Positions 1-9,330 are shown, counted from the first letter of the stretch. The stretch is DNA of 64,000 nt from CAYZQH01 sp050300015 (GCA_050300015.1 JBNKWZ010000027.1:340122-404121), one strand, 5' to 3'. Notes: generated from the letters alone by a model not told the origin. Translations and numbers: made by a program.

Positions 1-2
1 AA

Positions 3-533
3 GATCACAGCTGGCGAAACATTGACCCGGCTGTATTTATCGACGACGACCGTCGCGCTTACCTTTACTGGGGGAACAAACAATTATGGTGGGTTGAACT
101 GGAAAGTGATTTGATACATCTAAAAAATGAAAAATACAGCGTGGACGCGAACGGCAAAATGCAAAATCGCGATATCAGCCATGTGCAGATAAACCCCGTT
201 AATACTCTGCCAAATTTTGAGGAAGCACCTTATATTTCTAAACACAACGGAATTTATTATTTAGTGTATGCAGCAGGGTTTCCAGAGAGCATAGCCTACG
301 CGACCAGCGATTCCGCTACCGGACCTTGGGAATATCAAGGCGTGATTATGGAGCCCTTACCAGGTACAACCACCATTCACCCGGCAATGTTTGATTTTAA
401 AGACGGGACCTTCCTTACCTACCACAATGCCGATCTCCCCGGTGGGGGGAGCTATAGAAGATCCGTTGCAATTGATCGAGTCTATTTTAACGAAGATGGC
501 ACTATTAAACCGATGATTAGAACATCAAAGTAG
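3..533 (+). CDS. Glycoside hydrolase family 43 enzyme, C-terminal part (5' truncated by window)
   Basis: The frame is open from the first bases of the window, so the N-terminus lies outside it. The visible 176 residues start with an IDPAVFIDDD stretch followed by AYLYWG. This matches the second acidic motif of GH43 five-bladed propellers, whose Asp tunes the pKa of the acid. About 75 residues later comes EAPYI, where the Glu is the likely general acid, followed by an HNGIYYLVYAAG strand. The tail TYHNADLPGGGSYRRSV is typical of arabinofuranosidase/xylosidase-like GH43 members. Its setting among an esterase, a GH11 xylanase and GH3/GH31 enzymes supports a role in removing arabinose or xylose from xylan fragments. 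The exact substrate and cellular location cannot be given without the missing N-terminus. There is no accessory domain after the catalytic fold. Confidence 0.85.
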   Translation, partial: DHSWRNIDPAVFIDDDRRAYLYWGNKQLWWVELESDLIHLKNEKYSVDANGKMQNRDISHVQINPVNTLPNFEEAPYISKHNGIYYLVYAAGFPESIAYATSDSATGPWEYQGVIMEPLPGTTTIHPAMFDFKDGTFLTYHNADLPGGGSYRRSVAIDRVYFNEDGTIKPMIRTSK

Positions 534-580
534 TCGTACCAATACCCCGCTCTAAAAGCTTGTGCTCTTGAGGCTACTAT

Positions 581-615
581 ACGCAGTGATACGCAGTGAT
601 ACGCAGTGATACGCA
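581..615. repeat. Tandem 10-bp repeat, 3.5 copies
   Basis: Three perfect copies of ACGCAGTGAT are followed by a partial copy (ACGCA). They lie between the GH43 stop and the esterase. The 10-bp period is close to one helical turn. A GTG inside the repeat opens the longest possible esterase frame, but that start is unlikely to be used. Confidence 0.9.
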
Positions 616-704
616 AAGTTGGGCAGGCCCCAGCTCATTTAAAAAACCCTTCAACAGCAGGCAATGTTAGCGCATCTGCAATAAATAATAGAGGCAATAG
701 AAAA

Positions 705-1754
705 ATGACAAACCCTATATGTCCGCGACTCAAACTTCCTTCCAGTGTTTGCGAATCACCGCTGAATACATTGACCTTTCTTGCAAAACAAATGGGTGCT
801 CAGCGGGATTCGAGCCTCCAGCCCAAACAGCTGAGCACCTTTCAAGTAATCGTTTTCGCTGTGATATGTGTATTGATGCCCCCAGCACATTCGCAGCCTG
901 ACCATTTAATGACGCCAATCGCCACCCCCAACCAACCGACAGCAATAAAACTCGGCACTCCGGAACTGCCTGGCGCAACAGCAGAGGAGGTTTGGCATAC
1001 TCAATATGGCAGCCGGTTTGCCCGTAACGTTACTGTCGCTACACTCACGCCATTTTTCCCCGACCCTGCCAAAGCCAGTGGCACCGCGATTATCGTTGCG
1101 CCAGGCGGAGGGTTTCGTACGCTCTCCATGGAGAACGAAGGCTGGAACGTTGCCCACGCTCTAGCCGAACAGGGCATCGCAGCATTCGTACTCAAGTATC
1201 GCCTTAACCAAACACCGGAGGATATGGCCGAGTTCAAACGCTCAATGGAAAAGATGTTTTCAGACACGAGCCGCCGCCCCCCAGGTCTACAACCTAAAAA
1301 AATGAAATCGCAATTGGCTGTGCAACTTGAGGACTCCCAAGCCGCTTTCGACCTGATTCGAAGCCATGCCGCCGAATGGAAAATCGATCCAGACCGCATT
1401 GGCATGATAGGTTTCTCTGCTGGTGGAATGCTGACGCTCGCAACCGCAGTCGTCGGTGAAACCGCCAACCCAGCCTTTATCGGAGACATCTACGGCCCAT
1501 TGCATTCTGTTACCGTCCCGGCGAACGCCCCGCCTTTATTCGTCGCACTCGCCGCCGATGACCCTTTGTTCCCAGAGACCGATTTTGGATTGATCAAGAG
1601 TTGGCGTACGGCCAATAAACCTGTCGAGTTTCACTACTATGAACAAGGTGGTCATGGGTTCGGGATGTACCCAAAAGAAACAACCAGTACAGGGTGGTTT
1701 AACACCTTTATTGACTGGCTCACTATGCACGGAATGCTCAAACACAAAGCATAG
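705..1754 (+). CDS. Secreted alpha/beta-hydrolase esterase, acetyl-xylan-esterase-like
   Basis: Predicted serine esterase of 349 residues from the ATG at 705, which follows a GAGG at 691-694. A second in-frame ATG at 792 would give a cleaner signal peptide. Either way a hydrophobic stretch (VIVFAVICVLMPPAHS) precedes the mature protein, so it is exported. The core has the oxyanion strand IIVAPGGGFR, the nucleophile elbow GFSAGG, an acidic AADDPLF motif and the catalytic His in GGHGFGM. These are the usual triad positions of BD-FAE/acetyl-xylan-esterase-like hydrolases. It is closely related to the esterase at 10035-10979: both have the GNEGW/ENEGW segment, an internal Lys/Glu-rich insertion and the HGFG end. 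Next to GH43 and GH11 genes its natural job would be deacetylating xylan. The substrate is inferred from context. Confidence 0.8.
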   Translation: MTNPICPRLKLPSSVCESPLNTLTFLAKQMGAQRDSSLQPKQLSTFQVIVFAVICVLMPPAHSQPDHLMTPIATPNQPTAIKLGTPELPGATAEEVWHTQYGSRFARNVTVATLTPFFPDPAKASGTAIIVAPGGGFRTLSMENEGWNVAHALAEQGIAAFVLKYRLNQTPEDMAEFKRSMEKMFSDTSRRPPGLQPKKMKSQLAVQLEDSQAAFDLIRSHAAEWKIDPDRIGMIGFSAGGMLTLATAVVGETANPAFIGDIYGPLHSVTVPANAPPLFVALAADDPLFPETDFGLIKSWRTANKPVEFHYYEQGGHGFGMYPKETTSTGWFNTFIDWLTMHGMLKHKA

Positions 1755-1774
1755 ATACACCCAACTATTAACCC

Positions 1775-1805
1775 GGCGACCACGTAGGTCGCCCTTACCT
1801 TTTTG
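1775..1805 (+). terminator. Hairpin with trailing T-run after esterase gene
   Basis: A perfect 7-bp stem GGCGACC/GGTCGCC with loop ACGTA lies 20 bases after the esterase stop. It is followed, after six bases, by a short T-run. It sits directly behind CTATTAACCCGG (1765-1776), the same end sequence found in the dispersed hairpin repeats, so it may be a minimal copy of that repeat serving as a terminator. Confidence 0.5.
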
Positions 1806-2601
1806 ATCATCGTCCCTGGAGCACCGGCTCAGTAGCAGGCATAAAATTGACCTGTGGCACAACGAACAAAAAGCAGTAAGTTAAATACTGCTTGGCCTTT
1901 AGGCGCCAACGTTTTGAGGTAAATTTTGAGTATCTTTGATGCCTCGAAGGACGAAATGCAGGATGGTATTTTGTACTTTCAATGACCGGAGGAGGCAAAC
2001 TTGCCTCAACGCACCTTTGGACTTTTCCATCCCACCGACCCTATGACCCAACTGGAAGCAATGGGACGCCAACCGATATTGATTGGCTTGAGCGTGTCTT
2101 TCAACACGGATTTAGCACAGCCACTGAGATACTATTCTGTGTGTTTCGGTGCCACTCAGGCCCGCCCCACGGGTTTGTGTCTAATTTGCGAACAAATCCT
2201 CGCTTTAGCAGATGATCCGCGACTTAAGTCACACCAATCCAGACCTAGCTGAGATAGACTCAACTCAGCATAATGATACCGCTATCATGGCGACCACCAA
2301 GCGGTTTAATGTCAACCTACCAAAAGGTTTCATTACGAGAGACAAACCCATTGCAACAGCAGACAGAAATAAGCGACGCTTGTCTCTCGTTTTAGCCTAT
2401 ACCGATTGCACAAGGGTGGTATCGAAGGCCGGACCTTAGGCTCGTACGTAGAACAACGCCAACACACCATGGCGTTTAGTGCGCGCTCTAATGGCAGTAC
2501 AACAATCGTCATTTCCAGCTAGCCCTTGGGCCGGCAGGAAACGACTCGACCGAAAGTGTATCGGTCCATTAGGTTAAAACATAAACATCGGAGACCATAC
2601 A
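1806..2601. other. Intergenic region, no convincing gene
   Basis: About 800 bases separate the esterase from the xylanase. The only gene-like signal is a strong GGAGGAGG at 1988-1995, five bases before a TTG at 2001 that opens an 83-codon frame ending at 2252. Its product resembles nothing I know, so I do not call it. The last 100 bases should hold the xylanase promoter, but no clear -35/-10 pair stands out. Confidence 0.4.
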
Positions 2602-4194
2602 GTGAATCTAATCAATAAACTAACGGTTAAAAGCACGCTTGCAGCTGCCGCGTGCATGGCTGCGATGAGCTTTTCCTCTGCGAACGCTCAGGATTGTAAC
2701 GGCGCGCTTAACAATCGTACCAACTATGTCGGTACGCACAACGGTTTTTATTACTCCTTCTGGAGGCAAACCAGCGACAGCAGCGTACAAATTGGCTGCA
2801 GTGATGAGCCTGGGTATTACAGTACAAACTGGAGCCGCGTATTTAACTGGGTTGGCGGAATGGGCTGGAACCCAGGTGGGGCGCGAATCGTGAATTACCG
2901 CGGCACATTCCACAGAAGCGGCAACCGTAACACTAATTCTTACCTGGCACTTTACGGGTGGACTCGACCGCCAACAGAAGTAGAGTATTACGTAGTCGAG
3001 AGTTACGGTAGCTACAACCCCGCAAACTGCGGCGGTGCTTCTGGCGGCGGTGTTCCTGTCGTTGCCGGTGCTGGGGATGGTTTCAAAGGACAGGTCACGA
3101 TCGGCGGAGTGCTCTACAACTTGACGCAGTGCACACGAACGAATCAACCTTCTATTTCTGGAAACTCCACATTCAAGCAGTTCTTCAGTGTACGCGATAC
3201 ACCCCTGCCCTGGGGTGAAGTCCAAGGCTCCGTCGACGTGGGTGCGCACTTTCAGGCCTGGGCCAATGCCGGCATGCAGCTCGGCAGTGATCATGCCTAC
3301 ATGGTGCTCGCCACAGAAGGTTACGGTGGAAATGGTCGAAATTCATCTGGTGACTCCGAGCTTTGGATAACTGAGGGCCCTGCAGGACCACAGTGTGGTG
3401 AGCAAGGTGGTGTTCCAGTGTGCTGTTCCATCAACGCTGACCCAAATCGTGACGGCATGGGTGAAGAGAACGGCGAAATGTGTGTGGTCACCCAGGATAC
3501 CCAGGGCTGGCACCCAGCTAACCCGAGCGGTGTGGTGGCTGCCATTAACGTTGGCGGCACTGGTGATGCCATCCAAGTCGGTGATACCTGGTATGAACCC
3601 AGCAGCTTTGTCGAAGGCGGCACTGCAAATTCATCCACGCAATCCATTCAGGGTTCTAACAGCGCCATTCACCAGTCTGAAATGTACGGCAACCTCACCA
3701 TCGACATTCCGATGAGCAACCAAACGGTAACGGTCGACCTTGGCTTTGTGGAAATGTACAGCGCGAACAACAGTGCAGGCTCCCGAGTGTTCAACGTTGT
3801 GATCGAAGGTCAATCCGTTCTCACAAACTTCGACATCTTCTCAGAAGTGGGGCAGTACGCCCTGGTTGAACCAGGCCCGTTCGAAGCGACGGTTAATGAT
3901 GGCAGCCTGACCATCGAACTGGAAGCCATTGTCGAGAACCCTACCTTGAGCTCAATTTTGGTAACTGAAGGCGGCCTGCCAAGCTCTAGCTCTTCTTCAA
4001 GCAGCTCATCCAGTTCGTCTAGTAGCTCTAGCGCTTCTAGCAGTTCTTCAAGCTCATCTAGTAGCTCATCTTCAAGCTCGAGCAGCACCTCTTCCGGTGG
4101 TGGAGAGCCTTCAACCAATGCTGGTGGTGTGGGGCATGGATGGTTAATGCTCATGCTTGCAGGTGGTTTTGCACTACGTCGACGGCGTGCCTGA
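2602..4194 (+). CDS. GH11 endo-1,4-beta-xylanase with malectin-like domain and C-terminal sorting tail
   Basis: Secreted endo-xylanase of 530 residues, starting at a GTG with CGGAGA seven bases upstream. A signal peptide ends near SSANAQ (residue 30). The GH11 jelly-roll spans about 32-258. The nucleophile is Glu128 in VEYYVVE and the acid/base is Glu239 in ATEGYGG. A cysteine-rich link (about 264-300, with CCSINADPNRDG and a later CVV) resembles the DPDGDGWGWEN-type modules of Cellvibrio-group enzymes. Residues about 311-457 form a malectin-like beta-sandwich (AINVGG, VDLGFVEMY, FNVVIEGQ). A polyserine linker of about 35 residues follows. The tail has a Gly-rich segment, a hydrophobic stretch and RRRRA, which is the layout of GlyGly-CTERM/rhombosortase-type signals. 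This suggests cell-surface sorting before or instead of free release. The malectin-like domain is shared with the esterase at 17304-18758. Confidence 0.93.
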   Translation: MNLINKLTVKSTLAAAACMAAMSFSSANAQDCNGALNNRTNYVGTHNGFYYSFWRQTSDSSVQIGCSDEPGYYSTNWSRVFNWVGGMGWNPGGARIVNYRGTFHRSGNRNTNSYLALYGWTRPPTEVEYYVVESYGSYNPANCGGASGGGVPVVAGAGDGFKGQVTIGGVLYNLTQCTRTNQPSISGNSTFKQFFSVRDTPLPWGEVQGSVDVGAHFQAWANAGMQLGSDHAYMVLATEGYGGNGRNSSGDSELWITEGPAGPQCGEQGGVPVCCSINADPNRDGMGEENGEMCVVTQDTQGWHPANPSGVVAAINVGGTGDAIQVGDTWYEPSSFVEGGTANSSTQSIQGSNSAIHQSEMYGNLTIDIPMSNQTVTVDLGFVEMYSANNSAGSRVFNVVIEGQSVLTNFDIFSEVGQYALVEPGPFEATVNDGSLTIELEAIVENPTLSSILVTEGGLPSSSSSSSSSSSSSSSSSASSSSSSSSSSSSSSSSSTSSGGGEPSTNAGGVGHGWLMLMLAGGFALRRRRA

Positions 4195-4216
4195 AGCGCT
4201 GTAAGTGATAGAACCC

Positions 4217-4245
4217 AAAACGGCCCCAAACAGGGCCGTTTTTTT
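4217..4245 (+). terminator. Rho-independent terminator of the xylanase gene
   Basis: Stem CGGCCC/GGGCCG with loop CAAACA is flanked by A's and followed by seven T's, 23 bases after the xylanase stop. It could also act on the opposite strand. The next 300 bases (4246-4555) hold nothing I can support. Confidence 0.9.
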
Positions 4246-4555
4246 GTGCCGGCTTTAATGAAAACAGCTGTTTGATCCCAGTGATGAACGGCGGTGACTT
4301 TTGGTAGTTGGCCCTGAGGTGGTGGACTCAAAGGTGGCAGACCCTATGGTGATGCTCCCTGTGGGTGACCACTTGCTGTCACCTACCGCCCAATAACCCA
4401 CTGGCGTCAGTTCGAAAGAATTGAATTGTGGTGGAAAGCCAAGCGCCCTACGACGGATGTTTAACAGGGGCTGTTTTCTCTTGGTTTGCGCAGTTTCAAC
4501 CCTACTGCAATGCAAACAGTCTTTACTGAAACAGACTGCGATTGTATTCGCCTTA

Positions 4556-4933
4556 CTACTTTACTTTGTCTTTTTTGCAGGTTGTTTCCTTGGCTTCAAG
4601 TATATCGCCAGCTTGCACGGCGCCGTCAGGCGCATCTCTCAAATAAAACTCCACTTTTTGGCCGGCGCCCGCCTCATAGCCCTCCGCTTGATCCACCGAA
4701 ATCATGCTGGCATAGTCTTCGTAAACAACTTTCCCGTTTCGTTTAACCACAAAAACATCATGAGCGGCAATGCAACCCTGCTCGACCGTGCCACTTGCGC
4801 CGAGGCCTTTTAGCACAAAACCTCGAAACGATTGCACATTATCAACTGTCATTTGGAACGGCGCTGAGCCTCGATTGCAGGCGCTGATCGCCAGGATTGC
4901 CAGGAGGGCTGAAGCGCCTCGAATTAACGTCAT
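4556..4933 (-). CDS. Small lipoprotein of unknown function
   Basis: Exported lipoprotein of 125 residues. The start at 4933 is chosen because GGAG lies seven bases upstream and the N-terminus then reads as a lipoprotein signal (MTLIRGASALLAILAISAC). The lipobox is ISAC with the modified cysteine at residue 19. The mature part has two further cysteines (about residues 53 and 118, GCIAAHD and TTCKK), which could form a disulfide. A VVKRNGKVVYEDYAS segment looks like a beta-hairpin. I do not recognise the family. It lies downstream of the serpin on the same strand, with a 460-base gap, so co-transcription is uncertain. Confidence 0.7.
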   Translation of the reverse strand: MTLIRGASALLAILAISACNRGSAPFQMTVDNVQSFRGFVLKGLGASGTVEQGCIAAHDVFVVKRNGKVVYEDYASMISVDQAEGYEAGAGQKVEFYLRDAPDGAVQAGDILEAKETTCKKDKVK

Positions 4934-5395
4934 TGTAAACTCCGTAGGTTGCGCGCGCAGCACTTGTGTTTCTATTCTAGTGAGCGATCGCAGCCTTCGC
5001 CGCTACACTCAACCCACTGGCTGCAGTTGCCCAATATTGACGCTAGTATTCTACTGAATTGTAACTTCCCATCAATACTCTTGAGGCACACCGTCAACGT
5101 TTCGGTTAAAGCCGATTTGCACATCCGGTAGTTTAAAGGGCCAAGGAAGGGCGGCAGGTTTTGGGAATCGAGAAATGGATTACAGCCCACTTCCCAGCTC
5201 GAAGTGATTGAGCATGCCATTGATGGGGTGGTCATCATGAGGTGCGCAATGGCGTGCATTTGCGATCAGCCAAACAGTTTTATCAAGGTTATGAATTTGA
5301 TAAAACACAACAGCCTCGCCGTGTTCAATTAGCGGCCCAAAGCTAGACCGCCACCCTTGAGAAAACATTAGCGCCACACCTTATTGACCTTTGGC
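4934..5395. other. Intergenic region between small lipoprotein and serpin
   Basis: It carries several short overlapping frames on both strands, none with a ribosome site and a recognisable product. The minus-strand frame 5180-5377 (65 codons) has no initiation signal I can defend. I see no hairpin terminator behind the serpin stop. Confidence 0.4.
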
Positions 5396-6673
5396 TTACT
5401 CAAGATGCGTCACAGCCCCTATAAATAAAACCGCGCCCGTAACTCTGTCTCGAAGCACATACAAAAAAGGCCGGTTGACTGCCACTGGGGGCGGCACCGA
5501 GGTGGGGCCACCCACCACGGCCGTTGCCGCAGCGGCCGTCACCCCACTTTCATTGACCTCAATCATCGCTTTGTGCTGAATATCAGTAATCTGAAAATCA
5601 TCACTCAAGCCCATGGCGGTGAAGTCGGCTGCGCCAGTGAACGCATCCTGCATACCAAGGTGGTGCATGGTCCCAACCAGCGAAGCGCCGAACGCCTGGG
5701 TAAACTTAGGCAGTTTGACGAAAGCTCTGATTTCCGGTGCGACGTCCAATTGCGCTGTAACATCCGCCATGGTGTTGATCTGACTAAGGTAATCATTAAA
5801 GGTCCCCACGTCTGGAATAATAAACGCCATTTCCAACGCCCTGTCACGAAAAGGCAGTATGAGGACTTCACCCGCGTCAAACGTGTCATGATAAACACTT
5901 GCCTGCCCCGACATTGTGGGCACCGAGCTGGTACTGCCATCAAGATTCATAAAATTGGCAGGCTGGGTCGCCAGCTCCGGAAATGGCGTATTCCAAGGTG
6001 CCTTCAGGTAGATTGTGTTGGTTAACACCAATTCCGTGAGACTGTTTATGGTGCCCTCGGGCAGCAAATCGGTAATCAGCCCTTCGGTCCAATCTTCCAC
6101 CGTTGCGTTAATGGTACGACGCGAAATCTCCGCAGCATTGCCATAATCCAGCGCATAGACCCCCTCTCCATAATTAACCGCTAACGTATCTAAAAACCCC
6201 TGTGCGGGCATTGCGCCCAATGCGGGCCAGATGGCATTGACGATTTGAAGATCGAGCGCAGGCGACAAATCGGTTGCAACGAGCTTGCGATCACGCATCG
6301 CCGAAGTCAGACGATTAAACCCTGCATGTAGAAACGCATCGTCCAGGTTAAAATGAAGCGCTTGCGCCATTTGCTGTTTGGTTGCACCGTTGGCGCCAGC
6401 GTAGGTCATGGCAAGTGCAGTACTGATGCTTAATGGAGACACCACCACATCGTCCTCACTGGTACTGCGCAGCTGACGGAACAGCTCCAACGCAAACTGA
6501 TTATTGTCCTGCACCAGTTGATTAAACTGCTCGTCAACCACATTTGGTGAACTTTCGCGCTCGAGCGTCGACTGATAGAAGGTATAATTCAGTTCAGGAT
6601 TAAATTGATCATCGCCCGCCCCGCAGGCGGCCAGCAGACCACAAAGGGCAACAGTGGGTATCAGTGTTCTCAT
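5396..6673 (-). CDS. Serpin (serine protease inhibitor), lipoprotein form
   Basis: Serpins trap proteases by an irreversible suicide mechanism. The start at 6673 has AGGA eight bases upstream and gives a lipoprotein signal with lipobox LAAC (Cys17), so the inhibitor is probably membrane-anchored outside the cytoplasm. The 425-residue protein has the full-length serpin fold: NNQFALELFRQL helix, VVSPLSISTALAMTYAGA, an LTNTIYLKAPW strand, and the C-terminal NRPFLYVLRD and GAVLFIGAV strands. The reactive-loop hinge ESGVTAAAATA (from Glu375) has the small-residue pattern of inhibitory serpins. Counting P17 from Glu375 puts the scissile bond at Thr391-Ser392 with Pro at P2. Targets could be foreign proteases or the cell's own secreted peptidases. 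It shares a 28-bp upstream element with the beta-propeller gene next to it. Confidence 0.93.
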   Translation of the reverse strand: MRTLIPTVALCGLLAACGAGDDQFNPELNYTFYQSTLERESSPNVVDEQFNQLVQDNNQFALELFRQLRSTSEDDVVVSPLSISTALAMTYAGANGATKQQMAQALHFNLDDAFLHAGFNRLTSAMRDRKLVATDLSPALDLQIVNAIWPALGAMPAQGFLDTLAVNYGEGVYALDYGNAAEISRRTINATVEDWTEGLITDLLPEGTINSLTELVLTNTIYLKAPWNTPFPELATQPANFMNLDGSTSSVPTMSGQASVYHDTFDAGEVLILPFRDRALEMAFIIPDVGTFNDYLSQINTMADVTAQLDVAPEIRAFVKLPKFTQAFGASLVGTMHHLGMQDAFTGAADFTAMGLSDDFQITDIQHKAMIEVNESGVTAAAATAVVGGPTSVPPPVAVNRPFLYVLRDRVTGAVLFIGAVTHLE

Positions 6674-6751
6674 CCGTATATCCTCAGTGAAGGCAGTGTG
6701 TGGCTTCAGAATACGCCTAAGCCAGCACGACTGCCCTGCCCGCACTATGGG

Positions 6752-6779
6752 TTGTTTTTTTACAATCTTTTACAAAATG
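6752..6779 (-). promoter_or_regulatory. 28-bp element upstream of serpin, identical copy at 9631-9658
   Basis: Read on the minus strand it contains TTGTAAAAGA followed by TTGTAAAAAA, two direct half-sites ten bases apart. It lies about 79-106 bases before the serpin start. The identical 28 bases occur upstream of the next minus-strand gene and nowhere else I noticed, which argues for a shared promoter or operator. Confidence 0.6.
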
Positions 6780-6969
6780 CCGACTGTCAATAAACAACGT
6801 TAAACATCAGACCCGTTTTATCTCCTCGGCATTTCATTGAATAGAATTCGTTGCCGATCCTATTGTACTTTCAACCAAAACAATTTCGCCTTTCTCTGGC
6901 AATTGAAGCCCTGCAGGTAGCAAAGCCAGATACCAGCGCATGCCATCATGATCATTGGGCCTGGCGCAT

Positions 6970-9330
6970 TTACTCGGGTTTTAAGTGAATATCCAGTTGT
7001 TGCGTTTGAACGTGGCAAACGCCATTGGGCACATAAATGCCCTCCTGACTCTGAGGCAAATATCCCGGCATAGCAACATGAACGTCCAAAGTGCCACCGA
7101 CTTCGTATGGACCAACGAAGAGGCAGACCCCGTTAGCGGGTGCGGGTATTGAGTCGAGCTGATAATGCTCCTTCCCCCGTACAGCGGTGACCGTTGCACT
7201 ACAAAAATCGGCGTCGCTCACTCCATCGTCGGGGTACAGTGTGACTTGTAAGGACGCTCTCGCTTCAGTAGTGCAACTAATGGGGTCCTTGGTAATGGGC
7301 CCTTTGGCTTGTTCCGGCGCGTCCCAGCTCGCGACCCAAACAGCATTATTGTGCGTGTAGAACACGGCGTTGTCATGCAATATGCCTCTGTCTATACCCC
7401 CACCGTAGAACTCATTGCCGCCACTGGATTCTGCGGCGACCACCACTCCCGCATCGATCAACTGTGGTGCGTCGGAGCTGATACCGTTGATTTCCAATAG
7501 TTGCAAACCACTCAACTGCCAAACGTAATCGTTATATCGGGTCAATGGCAGAGCGATGCGCAACTGATCGTCGCCGTTGGCAAGCAGGCTCAGGGCTCGT
7601 AAGTTTGAGAGGGCTTCGCTATAGCTATTGCTGTCACCCAGATTGATCGAGTTAACCACCACCGGTGTGCCGGTGCTGACGTTGAACAAGTCCGCTTTGA
7701 TACCGGTGACACGGCCATTCTCATCAGCACTGTGCCCCAAAGTAAACAGCAAGTCGTCTCCCACAGGGTGCATATAGGTGGCAAACCCAGGAATCTCCAG
7801 CTCGCCAGCAACCTTGGGGTCTTCCGAATCACTTAGATCAAGCGCATAAAGTGGGTCCGTGCGCTCGAAAGTGACGATATAACCACGGTCGGCCGTAAAG
7901 CGCACCGCATAGATCTCCTCCCCAGGTTTGCCTATGGCTTGCGGGTGAGACGCGTTGGGTAATTCGCTGACAGTTTGCAGGGATGTATTATTCTGCTTCA
8001 AGATGGTGAGCTTATGCTGTGGGCCATCACTTCCCCAGATGCTGGTAACGATGCGAAAGTCACCACCCTGCTCATGCATGCGAAACACAGGGTCACTGAC
8101 CCAGCCCAGACTACCGACAACACTGCCCGTGGCTTCATAGGTAGGGCCTGTTTCAGCCAGAGAGAACTTGTGGACAACGGTATTGTGATTTTGAGAGGCT
8201 TCATCGTAGACCGTGCCGGTGAGATACAGCGCATTCACAGACATACTCATAACTTCCACATTGCTGTTTAGGCAGGTACTGCCCAGCACTTTTTGACCCG
8301 CTAAATCGATAGCGGTGATGTGTACCAAAGAGGCAAAGCCATAAGTGTTTTTTAAGCCCTCTTGAACCAAACAGTTGACACTCAAAGGGGCTTCCGTCTC
8401 GCCGATGCGGTAGCGGGGCAACAGGTCTTCAGTGTCGGTACCCTCCAACACCGTTTCGTTGCTGGAGCGGACGCTGAGGTCACCGTATTCGTATTGCAGT
8501 TCGGCCAACCATGGGTCGTAACGCGTGATCAGGTAGAGGGTATTACCAATTTTGCGGCTGTCTATCAGACTGCCGTCCAGCTCTATGTCCCAGTCTTGCA
8601 CAGGCGTGCTAGGAGTGCTGACATTCACTAATTGCACGCGCACTTTGCTATTTTGGGGGCCAGGCCAAAAGAATACATCCGCCGCCACAGCGGGACGGGC
8701 TATATCAATTGCATCCTCTGCGAGCGCCATGGGGAAGCCGGGTAGAAAGGGGACCACATTACCCCACTGATTCCGCACAGATGCGACATGAGTTGTAACA
8801 TCATCTTCCTGCACCAAATACATGGTGCCCACATCGCCCCAATCATTATCGAAATCAAAACTACCCACTATGTCAGCGTCGGGCGTTGCTGGATCGGTGG
8901 CGACAATCTGAAAGCCAGGCTGCTGTTGCGTTTCGTAAAAGTCATACTGGGGATACGTGGCGATAAACCAGTGACGGCCGTCGTACTTGGCGTAGTCACC
9001 TTCGTCAACCCCCTTAACATGGACATTGGTCTCGGAAAAGCCGCTTTTGGCACTGGCATCAAAAGTTACATCGGCTTCGGGCTGGCCCGCCGAGCCTCCG
9101 GAGCTGCTGCTACCCGCCGGGATGGCTCGACCGTCGCCATTCAACTGTAAGCGCATGCCGTTCTTCAAGTGTTGACCGAGTTTATTCTCATCCACCAACA
9201 CTAACGGTGAAGTGCTCTGTGGAGTGGCCTGCAGGCGGTCGTATTTGACGGTTTCTGTGGTGGAAGGCTGTGTGCCACCACAGGCCGCAAGCAGGGTGGC
9301 GGTAACGAATAGGCTGAGTGCTGCACGCAT
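6970..9330 (-). CDS. Beta-propeller domain lipoprotein (PF09826-like)
   Basis: Exported protein of 786 residues with a strong GAGGAGG site eight bases before the ATG. A lipoprotein signal ends in LAAC (Cys17). After a Ser/Gly-rich spacer the sequence ETNVHVKGVDEGDYAKYDG appears. This is the hallmark start of the secreted C-terminal beta-propeller family (PF09826), whose usual form is TNVQ-GVDEADIVKTDG. Repeated blade strands follow (LYLITRYDPW, YIVTFERTDPLYALDLSD, ADLFNVSTGTP). The last 130 residues (from about CTTEARASLQVTLYPDD) look like a separate cysteine-containing beta-sandwich. The biochemical role of the family is not established. Its shared upstream element with the serpin suggests co-regulation, and the propeller may act in surface binding or protease interaction (inference). 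Confidence 0.85.
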   Translation of the reverse strand: MRAALSLFVTATLLAACGGTQPSTTETVKYDRLQATPQSTSPLVLVDENKLGQHLKNGMRLQLNGDGRAIPAGSSSSGGSAGQPEADVTFDASAKSGFSETNVHVKGVDEGDYAKYDGRHWFIATYPQYDFYETQQQPGFQIVATDPATPDADIVGSFDFDNDWGDVGTMYLVQEDDVTTHVASVRNQWGNVVPFLPGFPMALAEDAIDIARPAVAADVFFWPGPQNSKVRVQLVNVSTPSTPVQDWDIELDGSLIDSRKIGNTLYLITRYDPWLAELQYEYGDLSVRSSNETVLEGTDTEDLLPRYRIGETEAPLSVNCLVQEGLKNTYGFASLVHITAIDLAGQKVLGSTCLNSNVEVMSMSVNALYLTGTVYDEASQNHNTVVHKFSLAETGPTYEATGSVVGSLGWVSDPVFRMHEQGGDFRIVTSIWGSDGPQHKLTILKQNNTSLQTVSELPNASHPQAIGKPGEEIYAVRFTADRGYIVTFERTDPLYALDLSDSEDPKVAGELEIPGFATYMHPVGDDLLFTLGHSADENGRVTGIKADLFNVSTGTPVVVNSINLGDSNSYSEALSNLRALSLLANGDDQLRIALPLTRYNDYVWQLSGLQLLEINGISSDAPQLIDAGVVVAAESSGGNEFYGGGIDRGILHDNAVFYTHNNAVWVASWDAPEQAKGPITKDPISCTTEARASLQVTLYPDDGVSDADFCSATVTAVRGKEHYQLDSIPAPANGVCLFVGPYEVGGTLDVHVAMPGYLPQSQEGIYVPNGVCHVQTQQLDIHLKPE

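Noticed and set aside
606..704. Longer esterase N-terminus from GTG at 606
   Set aside because: The start lies inside the 10-bp tandem repeat, has no ribosome site, and would place about 95 residues before the hydrophobic signal segment.
1982..2252. Possible small gene(s) with a strong GGAGGAGG site and TTG or ATG start
   Set aside because: Two overlapping frames compete for the same site, the product resembles nothing, and the region shows no coding bias I can see.
4421..4813. 130-codon plus-strand frame with hydrophobic stretch
   Set aside because: It overlaps the well-supported lipoprotein on the minus strand and has no ribosome site.
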